From Bin125 sp026705025 (GTDB lineage: Bacteria > Chloroflexota > Dehalococcoidia > Bin125), in NCBI GenBank assembly GCA_026705025.1, contig JAPPBN010000050.1, forward strand, positions 1-16,136: a stretch of DNA of 16,136 nucleotides, read 5' to 3'. Below, one piece after another: positions 1 to 6,783 of this stretch (position 1 is the first letter of the stretch; every line of letters starts with the position of its first letter). The notes beneath the pieces were generated by a model, which was not told the origin of the DNA, searched no databases, and was given only the letters and a program-made list of their open reading frames with translations. The translations under genes were made by a program, and so were the position numbers.

Positions 1-12
1 CCCCTGCGGGGC

Positions 13-33
13 ACCTCCCCCAGAGGGGGAGGT
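13..33. repeat. Perfect palindrome, REP-like and possible terminator
   Basis: Nine bases (13-21, ACCTCCCCC) pair perfectly with 25-33 (GGGGGAGGT) around a 3-nt AGA loop. A smaller hairpin (CCCC-TGC-GGGG, 1-11) sits next to it. It lies 17 nt past the stop codon of the minus-strand dehydrogenase, where a transcription terminator would be expected, but no T-tract follows. GC-rich palindromes of this look are commonly dispersed between genes in high-GC bacteria. Whether it acts as a terminator or is only a repeat cannot be told from one copy at the window edge. Confidence 0.5.
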
Positions 34-50
34 CCATACCGCGCCCGTTC

Positions 51-1160
51 CTACGGCACCAACATCGACCTCGACACGTTCGTATCCCGCTCGTGCCATT
101 CGCTGTCGACAAACGCTTGATTGACGTCGGCCAACGGATAGGTGTGGGAGACGATCTTGTCGTACGGGATGTCCCGCTGATTCTTAAGCAGCATGTCCAT
201 CATCAACGGCAGCAGATGCGGTCGGTACATGACCGAGCCCATGATCTTCTTGCCGCTGAGGATCGTGCTCGGATCGATCTCAACCGTGCGCCCGCGCACG
301 ATGTCGCCAATCTCAACGAATGTGCCGCCGTTGGCCAGATAGGTCAGGCCCTCGGCCAGTAGCTCGGCCCGGCCGACCAGTTCCATCACGATGTTCGCGC
401 CTCGGCCCTCGGTCAGATCCCAGACTGCGCGGCGCCGCGTTTCCGGCGTGTTGAACTCCTCGATGTTGATCGTGTGGTCGGCGCCGAACTCCTCCGCCAG
501 CGCCAGGCGCTGCGGCAAGCGGTCGAGCACGATCACCTTGTGCGCACCCATGTCCTTGGCCATGGCAGTCGCATTGAGGCCCAGCCCGCCGGCGCCCTGG
601 ATCACGACGAAATCGTTCTCCTTGCAGCCGGCCCGCATCAGACCTTCGGTCGTCGTGCCCATCGCGCAGTTGACGAATCCAAGCACTTCGTCCGGCAACT
701 CGTCCGGCACCTTGAACACGGGATGATTCGGCTTCAGGTAGTAGTAGTCGGCGTAGGTGCCGGTGAAGTACGGTTCGACGCCCGCCTCGCGAGACCAGGC
801 GCCCCGATCCGAGCACCAGTTCGGCTCCCCGCGCGAACACTGATAACAACGCCCGCAGGGTGTGATCGCCGAGTACATCAGGCGGTCGCCGACCTCGATC
901 TCGCGGCCCAGCGAGTCGGTCGAGACGCCGTCGCCCAACGCATGGACAACGCCGGTGCCCTCATGCCCCATCACGCGTCCGTTCGACGGCAGCGGCGTCT
1001 CAACCATGTCACCGCGCCAGGTATGCAGGTCCGACCCGCACACCCCCGCCTGCGTGATCCGAAGCACGATCGCGCCCGGTTCCGGTTCAGGAACCGGATA
1101 CTCCTCAATCACAAACGGCTGCTGATACTCCTTGACAACGACAACTCGTCCGTTGGCCAT
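51..1160 (-). CDS. Zinc-dependent medium-chain alcohol dehydrogenase family protein
   Basis: This 369-residue protein is a cytoplasmic medium-chain dehydrogenase/reductase of the zinc alcohol dehydrogenase type, expected to oxidise an alcohol or polyol to a carbonyl compound with NAD(P). Catalytic-zinc ligands are visible as C41 in GVCGSDLH and H66-E67 in GHEGTG, with C165 as a likely further ligand. Four structural-zinc cysteines lie at 102, 105, 108 and 116. The Rossmann motif GAGGLG is at 189-194, and the acidic D213 at the end of the second strand favours NAD over NADP. Length is normal for the family. The ATG at 1160 has GGAGAGGAG 7 nt upstream. The gene is 74 nt downstream of a Dpp/Opp-type permease on the same strand, so it may oxidise the imported substrate, although a possible promoter of its own lies in the gap. 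The exact substrate (threonine, sorbitol, a sugar acid or another alcohol) cannot be read from the sequence. Confidence 0.92.
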   Translation of the reverse strand: MANGRVVVVKEYQQPFVIEEYPVPEPEPGAIVLRITQAGVCGSDLHTWRGDMVETPLPSNGRVMGHEGTGVVHALGDGVSTDSLGREIEVGDRLMYSAITPCGRCYQCSRGEPNWCSDRGAWSREAGVEPYFTGTYADYYYLKPNHPVFKVPDELPDEVLGFVNCAMGTTTEGLMRAGCKENDFVVIQGAGGLGLNATAMAKDMGAHKVIVLDRLPQRLALAEEFGADHTINIEEFNTPETRRRAVWDLTEGRGANIVMELVGRAELLAEGLTYLANGGTFVEIGDIVRGRTVEIDPSTILSGKKIMGSVMYRPHLLPLMMDMLLKNQRDIPYDKIVSHTYPLADVNQAFVDSEWHERDTNVSRSMLVP

Positions 1161-1193
1161 GATCGCGCTCCTCTCCAGACTTCGCGTGCTGGA

Positions 1194-1199
1194 AGTCTA
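1194..1199 (-). promoter_or_regulatory. Candidate -10 box (TAGACT) upstream of the dehydrogenase
   Basis: On the minus strand TAGACT lies 33 nt before the ATG of the dehydrogenase, inside the 74-nt gap after the permease gene. The same hexamer precedes two other genes in this window, which is the main argument for it. No convincing -35 element is seen 16-18 nt upstream. It may give the dehydrogenase transcription separate from the transporter genes. Confidence 0.35.
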
Positions 1200-1234
1200 G
1201 GTATTTCGGGACGAGCACTTCGACCGGAGACCAG

Positions 1235-2140
1235 CTAGCCGGAGCCTCGAAGTCTGGGGTCGAATGCGTCCCTCAGCGCGTCGCCGATGATGTTGAACGA
1301 GAACACCGTCAGGAAAATCGCCAGACCCGGCCAGACCGACAACCACGGTTGCTCGATCATGTGGATCCGAGCTTCCGCCCCGAGCATGAAGCCCCAGGAC
1401 GCCGCCGGCGGCTGGATTCCGTAACCCAGGAACGATACCGACGCCTCAATCAGGATCGCGACGCCCAGATACGCCGTCGCGATCACCATGATCGGAGGCA
1501 ACGCGTTGGGCAGGATGTGACGCACGATGATTCGCGGCGTCGTCGCACCGATCGTCCGCGCCGCCTCGATGTACGGTTGCGACCCCACCTGGATCGCCGC
1601 CGCCCGCGAGATCCGGATCCCGCCGCCGAGCAACGCAATCGCGATCACTACCACCAATAGCGAGACGCTCGTGCCGAAGAAGGCGGTCAGCGAAATCACG
1701 ATGATCAGCCCCGGGAACGCCATCAACATGTCGACGATCCGCTGGACGAGGACGTCGAACCAGCCGCCCAGCGCCCCGCTGACCAGCCCGACCGCAGTCG
1801 CCACGACGACGCCAAGCGCGACCGAGGTCACGCTGACCCCCAGTGAAGCCCGCCCGCCGTACAGGACACGGGTGAAGACGTCTCGGCCGAGCGCGTCCGT
1901 GCCCATCCAGTACGTCGAGTTTGGTCCCTGCAGCCGGTCGCTCGGATTGATCGCGTTCGGATCGTACGGCGCGATGAAGTCGGCCAGACCAGAGCCGGCC
2001 CCGATCAGGAAGAGCACCAGCGTCACCAGGCAGGGAAACGGATATCGCCGGACGACCCGGAACAGCGCGCCGCCGATGCGGCGCGCGTCCAGAGCCCGAG
2101 GCTCAGCTACTGACGCGGATGCGTGGGTCGAGGAAACCAT
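1235..2140 (-). CDS. Dpp/Opp-type ABC transporter permease, DppC-like subunit
   Basis: This 301-residue inner-membrane protein is the second permease of a peptide/nickel/opine-type ABC importer (BPD_transp_1 fold). Its N-terminus (about 1-30) is cytoplasmic and is followed by a first membrane helix near 37-54. The family hallmark 'GTDxLGRDVFTR' is at 80-91, and further helices follow in the core. The cytoplasmic coupling loop EAARTIGA...ILPNALPP (192-216) is where the ATPase docks. It ends with FDPRLRGSG, typical of DppC proteins. The ATG start overlaps the end of the upstream permease gene by 38 nt. No strong Shine-Dalgarno is visible and no better internal start exists, which implies translational coupling. 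It should form a heterodimer with the upstream DppB-like permease. No ATPase gene follows; the dehydrogenase does. Confidence 0.94.
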   Translation of the reverse strand: MVSSTHASASVAEPRALDARRIGGALFRVVRRYPFPCLVTLVLFLIGAGSGLADFIAPYDPNAINPSDRLQGPNSTYWMGTDALGRDVFTRVLYGGRASLGVSVTSVALGVVVATAVGLVSGALGGWFDVLVQRIVDMLMAFPGLIIVISLTAFFGTSVSLLVVVIAIALLGGGIRISRAAAIQVGSQPYIEAARTIGATTPRIIVRHILPNALPPIMVIATAYLGVAILIEASVSFLGYGIQPPAASWGFMLGAEARIHMIEQPWLSVWPGLAIFLTVFSFNIIGDALRDAFDPRLRGSG

Positions 2141-3053
2141 AGGACACGTCCACGATCAGATTCGTCAGGATCACCGCGCCGGCAATCCAGACGTTGACGG
2201 CCTGCACGACGATGTAGTCGCGGTTCGCAATCCCGTCGAGCAGATAGATGCCGACACCCGGCAAGGCGAAGATCAACTCGAACACGACTGAACCGCCGAG
2301 CACCACCGGAAACTGCACTCCAATCACGGTGATGAACGGGATCAACGAGTTACGCAGCGCATGGCGGCGCAACAGCATGAGTCGGGACAATCCTTTCGCC
2401 CGCGCGGTCAGCATGTAGTCCTGCCGCAGCACGTCGAGCAATGCGGTGCGAAGGATCCGCGTCTGCACGCCGGCAAGGATCAGTCCAAACAACAGCGCCG
2501 GCAGCCACATCTGCTGCAGATTCGTCAGCGGCGCCTCCCAGATCGCCTGGTAACCCAGTGGCGGCGACCAGGTAAACCACTTCGCGCCGAACACGATCGC
2601 CAGCGTCGCGAGCCAGAATCCGGGAATCGCGAGCGCAAACACCGCGATGCTGCGCGCGGCATAATCCGGCCAGCGGCTGCGCTGCAGCGCAGCCACGATC
2701 CCCAGCGGCACCGAAATCACCGTCGCGATGATCAGTCCCAGGAATGCCAGTTCCAGGGTGACGTCGATCCGGTTGACCAGGTCGTTGCCCACACTGCGCT
2801 GCGTGCGCAGCGCCTGGCCGAAGTCACCCTGCAACGCATTGACCAGCCAGTCGCCGAAATACTCGAGGAATGGCGCCTCAAGGCCAAGCTCCTCGCGCAG
2901 CCGCTCCTTCTCTGCGTCGTTGTAGAAGGCCTCGGCCGCTAGGACATCAACGACGTCACCCGGCAGCGTGCGCATCACGCCGGCGACGATCAGGCTGATC
3001 CCAAACAGCGTCAGGACCGCGAGCAGCAAGCGACGGACGAGGTAGCCGCGCAT
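2103..3053 (-). CDS. Dpp/Opp-type ABC transporter permease, DppB-like subunit
   Basis: This 316-residue inner-membrane permease is the first of the pair. The typical N-terminus MRGYLVRRLLLAVLTLFGIS starts the first helix. It is followed by the periplasmic PGD segment (31-33), helices around 99-122, 135-158 and 184-200, and the cytoplasmic EAA-type loop (about 212-245, DYMLTARAKGLSR...LRNSLIP). FALPGVG (262-268) and the terminal YGFLDPRIRV are strong DppB/OppB family marks. GGGAGG lies upstream of the ATG at a usable distance. It follows the binding-protein gene after 64 nt and overlaps the DppC-like gene by 38 nt, so the three form one operon. The substrate class (peptide, sugar oligomer, nickel, opine) cannot be set from the permease. 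Confidence 0.94.
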   Translation of the reverse strand: MRGYLVRRLLLAVLTLFGISLIVAGVMRTLPGDVVDVLAAEAFYNDAEKERLREELGLEAPFLEYFGDWLVNALQGDFGQALRTQRSVGNDLVNRIDVTLELAFLGLIIATVISVPLGIVAALQRSRWPDYAARSIAVFALAIPGFWLATLAIVFGAKWFTWSPPLGYQAIWEAPLTNLQQMWLPALLFGLILAGVQTRILRTALLDVLRQDYMLTARAKGLSRLMLLRRHALRNSLIPFITVIGVQFPVVLGGSVVFELIFALPGVGIYLLDGIANRDYIVVQAVNVWIAGAVILTNLIVDVSYGFLDPRIRVSS

Positions 3054-3086
3054 CTCGCCGCCTCCCCGTCCGTCGCTTGAGTACTC

Positions 3087-3100
3087 AGGCCGTGTGGCCT
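3087..3100. promoter_or_regulatory. Small intercistronic hairpin between binding-protein and permease genes
   Basis: AGGCC (3087-3091) pairs with GGCCT (3096-3100) around a GTGT loop, inside the 64-nt gap between the binding-protein stop and the permease start. Hairpins in this position in importer operons often stabilise the upstream binding-protein message so that it is made in excess over the membrane subunits. Five base pairs is short, so this is weak evidence. Confidence 0.3.
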
Positions 3101-3117
3101 ACCGCATTAGAACTGCA

Positions 3118-5004
3118 CTAGAGGTCGTTGAACCACATGTCCTCCAGCGACGGCGACGGGGCAAAGGTCTGAATGAACTGCACGCCCGACAGCTCAGGCC
3201 GCGCGACCTGCGAGATCGGCGGGTTGACCCAGGGCACCGAGTACATCTGGTTGGCGATGTGCAGCTGCAGGTCGTAAAGCAGCTTGCGGCGCGTCTCGAC
3301 GTCGCCCTCGGTCCGTTGCGCGTTGAGCAGGTCCAACATCTGCTGGTCCTCGCCCATCAGCTCGCCGTTCGGAATCGGCGAACGCGGACTGTCGGGGATG
3401 AAGACGTTGCGCAGCGCTTCGTCCGGCTCGATCGACGCCACCGACAGCGTGTGCCCGATCACGCCGGTGTTGCTGCCGTTGAAGATCGTCGAGTAGTGCA
3501 CAGTCGGCTCGTTGACGACGAGGTCGACGCTGATCCCGACCTGGAGCAGATTGGCCTGCACGACCTGCGACTGCTCGGCGAAGATCGGACCGTAGGCCGT
3601 GGTGGTGTGGAACGGCACGCCGTCCAGCCCGTCAACGCCTGCGGCGTCGAGCAGCTGCATCGCCTTCTCCGGGTTGTAGCGATAGAACTCGCCGAGCGCG
3701 TCGTCCTCCTTCGGATCGACCCACCAGCCGGCCAGCGGCGGCAGCGCCGTCGACCATTGCCCGCGTTCGAGCGCGCCGCCGACGGTCAGGATCGCGTCAC
3801 GATCAATCGCCACCGACATCGCCTGGCGCACCCGCGGATCGTTGAACGGCTCCAGTGCGAGGTCGGGGAACACGCCGCCGATCACGAGGCTGGGCTGGTA
3901 CTCCCAGGTCGCCCCGGGAATGCCGTTCTCCAGCTCCTCGACGATTGGCGGCGCGACGCCGAACCACGTGGTGTTCAGCTCGCCGCTGAGGAAAGCCGCG
4001 GCGATCGCCGAGTTGTCGCCGATGAAGTTGATCACCAGCGAGTCGGCGTACGGCTTGGGCGCGTCGAAGTAGTTCGGGTTGCGCTTGTAGATCACGCGCG
4101 ATCCCGGCTCGTATTCGTCCAGCAGGAACGGTCCGGCGCTGATCATCGTCTGGCGCGACATCTCATCGACCAGCAGCTCCGGCGGCATCACATACGGACC
4201 CGCGTGATGTCCGAGATAGAGCAGGAAGGGCGCCAGCGGACCGTTCAGGTCGAAGCGCACCGTGCGGTCGTCCGGCGCGTCGACGCCGACCAGGCTGGGC
4301 TGGATCGCGCCCCGATTCGGGTAGCCGCCGTAGCGTTCCTCCTCGAAGGAGAACGCGACATCGGCCGCCGTCACATTGCGTCCGTTGACCGGCTCACGGT
4401 CCTCCCAGACGGCGTTCTCATTGATGTTGAACAACCAGGTCACGTCGTCCGGTTGCTCGTACGACTCGGCCAGCCACAACTCCGGCTGGAAGTCGATCGA
4501 CGATTGTCCCGGGTTGTTCGAGAACTGGGTCAGCATCGGGTAGCAGTTGTGCCCGTGCAGGAACGCCTTGTAGCCAAAGGTCAGGAAGCCGTCGAACGAG
4601 GCCAGGTCGGAGGTATCCGAGATCTTCAGTTCACCACCGATCGGCGGCGCTTCCAACTCTTGCTGAGCCTGCGCGGTCGCAGCCTGCTGCTGTTGTTGCT
4701 GCTGGGCGGCGTCCTGTTGCGCTGCGGCCTGCTCCTGCTGTTCAGCCTGGTCGGCCGCTTGCTGGGAGGTCTGTTCCTGCTGCTCTTGGTCCTGTTGTTG
4801 CTGCGCGGCAGCCTGCGGCTGATCCTGCTGTTGTTGCTGTCGCTGTTGAGCAACGGCCTGCGGCTGATCGTCGTCATCGTCGTCGCCGCAGCCCACCAGC
4901 GCAATTCCGGCCGCGCCCACCCCCGCCGTCGCCGCCGTGCGCAGCACCGCCCGGCGAGACAACCGCCGGTTCCGCATTCGCTTCCAGTATTTCGAGTTCG
5001 ACAT
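3118..5004 (-). CDS. Extracellular solute-binding lipoprotein, family 5 (ABC importer)
   Basis: This 628-residue protein captures substrate outside the cell for the two permeases that follow. The N-terminus carries a twin-arginine signal (SRRAVLR, from residue 16), a hydrophobic stretch of about 22-37, and a lipobox LVGC with C39 as the lipidation site. Six Asp (41-46) and a linker of about 70 residues (47-116) made almost only of Gln, Ala, Glu and Asp come next. The family-5 domain then runs from about 121 to the end, with typical segments such as 'WLFNINENAVWEDREPVN', NGRNVTAADVAFSFE and DPRVRQAMSVAIDRDAI. Without the linker its length is normal. I chose the ATG at 5004 because GGGAGG lies 6 nt before it; an in-frame TTG at 5022 would put that sequence inside the gene. 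Ligands of this family include peptides, glycosides and nickel, and the ligand is not set here. Confidence 0.93.
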   Translation of the reverse strand: MSNSKYWKRMRNRRLSRRAVLRTAATAGVGAAGIALVGCGDDDDDDQPQAVAQQRQQQQQDQPQAAAQQQQDQEQQEQTSQQAADQAEQQEQAAAQQDAAQQQQQQQAATAQAQQELEAPPIGGELKISDTSDLASFDGFLTFGYKAFLHGHNCYPMLTQFSNNPGQSSIDFQPELWLAESYEQPDDVTWLFNINENAVWEDREPVNGRNVTAADVAFSFEEERYGGYPNRGAIQPSLVGVDAPDDRTVRFDLNGPLAPFLLYLGHHAGPYVMPPELLVDEMSRQTMISAGPFLLDEYEPGSRVIYKRNPNYFDAPKPYADSLVINFIGDNSAIAAAFLSGELNTTWFGVAPPIVEELENGIPGATWEYQPSLVIGGVFPDLALEPFNDPRVRQAMSVAIDRDAILTVGGALERGQWSTALPPLAGWWVDPKEDDALGEFYRYNPEKAMQLLDAAGVDGLDGVPFHTTTAYGPIFAEQSQVVQANLLQVGISVDLVVNEPTVHYSTIFNGSNTGVIGHTLSVASIEPDEALRNVFIPDSPRSPIPNGELMGEDQQMLDLLNAQRTEGDVETRRKLLYDLQLHIANQMYSVPWVNPPISQVARPELSGVQFIQTFAPSPSLEDMWFNDL

Positions 5005-5033
5005 GAGGTACCTCCCACTCAATTAGCGGGAGG
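5005..5033 (-). promoter_or_regulatory. Leader hairpin that pairs the ribosome-binding site of the binding-protein gene
   Basis: In the minus-strand mRNA, CCUCCC (complement of 5028-5033) can pair with the Shine-Dalgarno GGGAGG (complement of 5011-5016). The stem can extend by two further pairs past one mismatch and leaves a loop of about five bases. A second, overlapping perfect palindrome, GAGGTACCTC (5005-5014), runs from the Shine-Dalgarno to the base before the ATG. Both folds hide the ribosome-binding site, so translation may depend on melting or on a factor that opens the structure. Confidence 0.45.
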
Positions 5034-5120
5034 CTAACGAATTTGAAACGACCAGATTGTCATTCCGTGGGGACAGCAACAGCGCCATGCCTACGCTGAA
5101 CCCTCAAACCCACACAACGC

Positions 5121-5268
5121 CGTCATACCCCCGCTTGCCGGGGGTATCTCGCAATGGTCCGCACGCCGTCCTGGAGAGGAACCAGCGCCTCAACGGAGAG
5201 ACGACTCCCACAGACGACGGCGCGTCACGCAACTCCGCGGGATTCCCGCGGCAAGCGCGGGAATGACG
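5121..5268. repeat. MITE-like element with imperfect terminal inverted repeats
   Basis: The ends are 30-nt inverted repeats. The left end (5121-5150) begins CGTCATACCCCCGCTTGCCG. The reverse complement of the right end (5239-5268) begins CGTCATTCCCGCGCTTGCCG. Each end is also a hairpin by itself, for example CCCGCG-CTTGC-CGCGGG on the right. The 88 bases between them hold no credible gene. Together they fill about half of the 301-nt gap between the binding-protein and dioxygenase genes. The shape suggests a non-autonomous mobile element or a paired REP unit (BIME). No target-site duplication is obvious, and no other copy exists in this window. The rest of the gap (5034-5120 and 5269-5305) shows nothing I can name. 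Confidence 0.6.
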
Positions 5269-5305
5269 TGGGAGCGTCGGAGCCGAACCTGCGGCTGCTG
5301 AGGCG

Positions 5306-6223
5306 CTACCCCTTCCGACGATCCTCATACGTGTCGAAGAAGCGGTTCTTGACCGTCTTCTGGTTCTCGTAGATCGAGCCCTGCTTGGGCGACGCCGGCA
5401 GCGGCAGATACGCGGGCACCTCGGTCTGGCGCGGCTGCTCGACCGGTTCGCCGGCGCACATGAAGCTCCAGTACTGCTCCAGTGTCTGCGGCCCCAGACC
5501 CATGATCGGCCAGGAATCAGCGGCGGCGTAGCCGAAGAGCAGCAGCCGGCGCTGGATCTCCGAGCGGTTCAGCGCCGAGCCGTGCATCGTTCGCACGTGA
5601 TGGAACGAAACCGACCCGGCCGGTCCCTCCAGGGCAACCAGGTCCTTCTCCATGTCCCAGTCGAACTCGTCGGGCTCCACGGCGCCGGTGAAGTAGCGGC
5701 CCTCGGGGTGATGGTGGTCGTAGATCTTCCGCTTGTGCGAACCCGGCACGACCAGCAGCGGTCCGTTGATCGCGTAGCAGTCGTCCAGCAGGATGCCCGC
5801 CGCCACGAGGTCGTCGTTGGTGTGCGGGTAGAAGGGCCAGTCCTGGTGCCACTCGACCGGCGCGCCATACTCGGCCGCCTTCATGTTCAGCTTGTCGTTC
5901 TGCAGGCGAACGTTGGGGCCGATCAGCGCCGTCACGACCTCCATCAGCACCGGATGCTGCGCCAGCTCGCGGAAAAACGGCCAGTGGGTCGACGGCGACT
6001 TCAGCCGCCGCACCCGTGGCTCCTCGGCCGTGTGCGAGTCCTCGAGGTCGTACTGGGCGTTGTGGTCGGTCAGCCCTGCCGCCTCGGCCACGATCCGGTC
6101 GGTCTCGTCGCGCAGCGCCTGCAGCACGTCGTCGGGCAACAGATTCGGGATCAGCAGGAAGCCGTTCTCGTGATAGAAGTCAACCTGCTCCTGGGTAATC
6201 GTGGGTGCGCTAGCGGTCGTCAT
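5306..6223 (-). CDS. Phytanoyl-CoA dioxygenase (PhyH) family protein
   Basis: This 305-residue cytoplasmic protein is a predicted Fe(II)/2-oxoglutarate-dependent oxygenase that would hydroxylate a small organic molecule. The N-terminal FYHENGFLLIPNLLPDDVL (17-34) is the usual PhyH opening. The iron triad is visible as H126 and D128 in WHQDWPF, with H214 in RTMHGSALN. R220, or R225/R226 in the next strand, would bind the 2-oxoglutarate carboxylate. VVPGSHKR (158-165) is the conserved loop before the distal His. The ATG at 6223 has GAGGAG 5 nt upstream and is preferred to longer in-frame starts. It lies upstream of the importer operon on the same strand but is separated by 301 nt with a repeat element, so co-transcription is uncertain. 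PhyH proteins have very diverse substrates, and none can be assigned here. Confidence 0.9.
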   Translation of the reverse strand: MTTASAPTITQEQVDFYHENGFLLIPNLLPDDVLQALRDETDRIVAEAAGLTDHNAQYDLEDSHTAEEPRVRRLKSPSTHWPFFRELAQHPVLMEVVTALIGPNVRLQNDKLNMKAAEYGAPVEWHQDWPFYPHTNDDLVAAGILLDDCYAINGPLLVVPGSHKRKIYDHHHPEGRYFTGAVEPDEFDWDMEKDLVALEGPAGSVSFHHVRTMHGSALNRSEIQRRLLLFGYAAADSWPIMGLGPQTLEQYWSFMCAGEPVEQPRQTEVPAYLPLPASPKQGSIYENQKTVKNRFFDTYEDRRKG

Positions 6224-6251
6224 GGCAACTCCTCGTGCGGTATCACCCCTA

Positions 6252-6257
6252 ATCATA
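6252..6257 (-). promoter_or_regulatory. Candidate -10 box (TATGAT) for the PhyH gene at 5306-6223
   Basis: On the minus strand TATGAT lies 28 nt before the chosen ATG, a normal distance. It differs from the TATAAT consensus at one base. The place of a -35 element falls in the flanking GC-rich tandem repeats and shows no good match, so the call rests on the -10 box and its position only. Confidence 0.35.
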
Positions 6258-6270
6258 GGCTCCCCGGTCC

Positions 6271-6360
6271 AACGCCCCATGCCTCCGTCCGATGCCCCGC
6301 GTCCCCATCCGACGCCCCGTGCCCCCTTCCGATGCCCCGTGCCCCCTTCCGATGCCCCGT
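6271..6360. repeat. Tandem repeat, about 20-bp unit, 4.5 copies
   Basis: Successive 20-base units start at 6271, 6291, 6311 and 6331, with a half unit at 6351. The best unit is GATGCCCCGTGCCCCCTTCC. The units at 6311 and 6331 differ by one base; those at 6271 and 6291 are more diverged, so the array looks as if it grew or was corrected toward the palindrome at its right end. It lies upstream of the minus-strand PhyH gene, next to its possible promoter. No coding function is supported. Confidence 0.85.
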
Positions 6361-6374
6361 GCTTGACACGGGGC
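6354..6374. repeat. Perfect palindrome closing the tandem repeat array
   Basis: GCCCCGTG (6354-6361) pairs with CACGGGGC (6367-6374) around CTTGA. The left arm is also the start of the last tandem-repeat unit, so the array appears to have been seeded from this palindrome. It is similar in style to the other palindromes in this window but differs in sequence. It could end transcription between the divergent genes, but no T-tract follows on either strand. Confidence 0.6.
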
Positions 6375-6441
6375 CCAGCTGCGCCAGACCAAACGCTCTA
6401 CCATTAGAACAGACGTACTCCAAAAGCAGAAAGCACGACCA

Positions 6442-6783
6442 ATGCCAAACCCCTACCACTTCCGAGCCCGCATCGATCGACTCTGGCGAAGCTCCGAGGA
6501 CCACAATCCGGGCTACATCCGCATCAAGGCCCTCGACGCAATCGTCGACGAACTCTTCGCTCCCAACGACCGCGCCCGCCAAAACCACCAGCTCTACCTC
6601 GCCACCGACCCCTACGACGTCGCCCGCCACCACCTCCGAGATCTCTACGACCAAGGCGACCCGTTGGCCGTCGCTTGCGAACGCTCCCTTTCCCTCCCTC
6701 TCCCCCTGGGAGAGGGCTGGGGTGAGGGTCCCCTCACCCTCACTGAGGAGGAGCTGCCCGAAGAGGATGCCGACCCCTTGTAA
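6442..6783 (+). CDS. Small hypothetical protein with a repeat-derived C-terminus
   Basis: This is a 113-residue protein I do not recognise. Residues 1-80 look like a genuine soluble, helical and strongly charged protein, with segments such as MPNPYHFRARIDRLWRSS and ALDAIVDELFA and no signal peptide or membrane segment. From about residue 81 the sequence becomes SLSLPLPLGEGWGEGPLTL, which is the translation of a palindromic dispersed repeat, then an acidic tail (EEELPEEDADPL). The original C-terminus has probably been replaced by the repeat. No clear Shine-Dalgarno precedes the ATG. It stands alone between a divergent PhyH gene and the transpeptidase-family gene. It may be a real small gene or a decaying one. 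Confidence 0.55.
   Translation: MPNPYHFRARIDRLWRSSEDHNPGYIRIKALDAIVDELFAPNDRARQNHQLYLATDPYDVARHHLRDLYDQGDPLAVACERSLSLPLPLGEGWGEGPLTLTEEELPEEDADPL
6696..6739. repeat. Double-hairpin REP-like repeat inside a coding region
   Basis: Two perfect stem-loops lie side by side. CCCTCTCCC (6696-6704) pairs with GGGAGAGGG (6708-6716), and a second 9-bp stem joins 6720-6728 (GGGTGAGGG) to 6731-6739 (CCCTCACCC). This 'CTCTCCCCCTGGGAGAGGG...GGTGAGGG' arrangement matches a type of dispersed palindromic repeat known from many high-GC genomes. Here it is read in frame as the end of the small gene at 6442-6783. Confidence 0.75.

Noticed and set aside
4660..4880. CAG/CTG-rich stretch as a CRISPR or satellite array
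   Set aside because: There are no regular repeat-spacer units; it is the codon pattern of the Gln-rich linker.
3094..5037. A long plus-strand open frame opposite the solute-binding protein
   Set aside because: It is the mirror of a real gene in high-GC DNA; its poly-Leu part is simply the antisense of the Gln-rich linker.
5057..5075. GTCATTCC near 5060 as another end of the MITE-like element
   Set aside because: Only eight bases match and no hairpin or partner is present, so it may be chance.
6363..6368. A perfect TTGACA that could be a -35 box for the small gene at 6442
   Set aside because: It is the loop and right arm of the 6354-6374 palindrome, and no -10-like hexamer lies 15-19 nt downstream.
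6391..6410. A stretch whose reverse complement (TCTAATGGTAGAGC) resembles a tRNA D-arm
   Set aside because: No acceptor stem, anticodon arm or T-arm follows in register, so no tRNA or attachment-site remnant can be supported.
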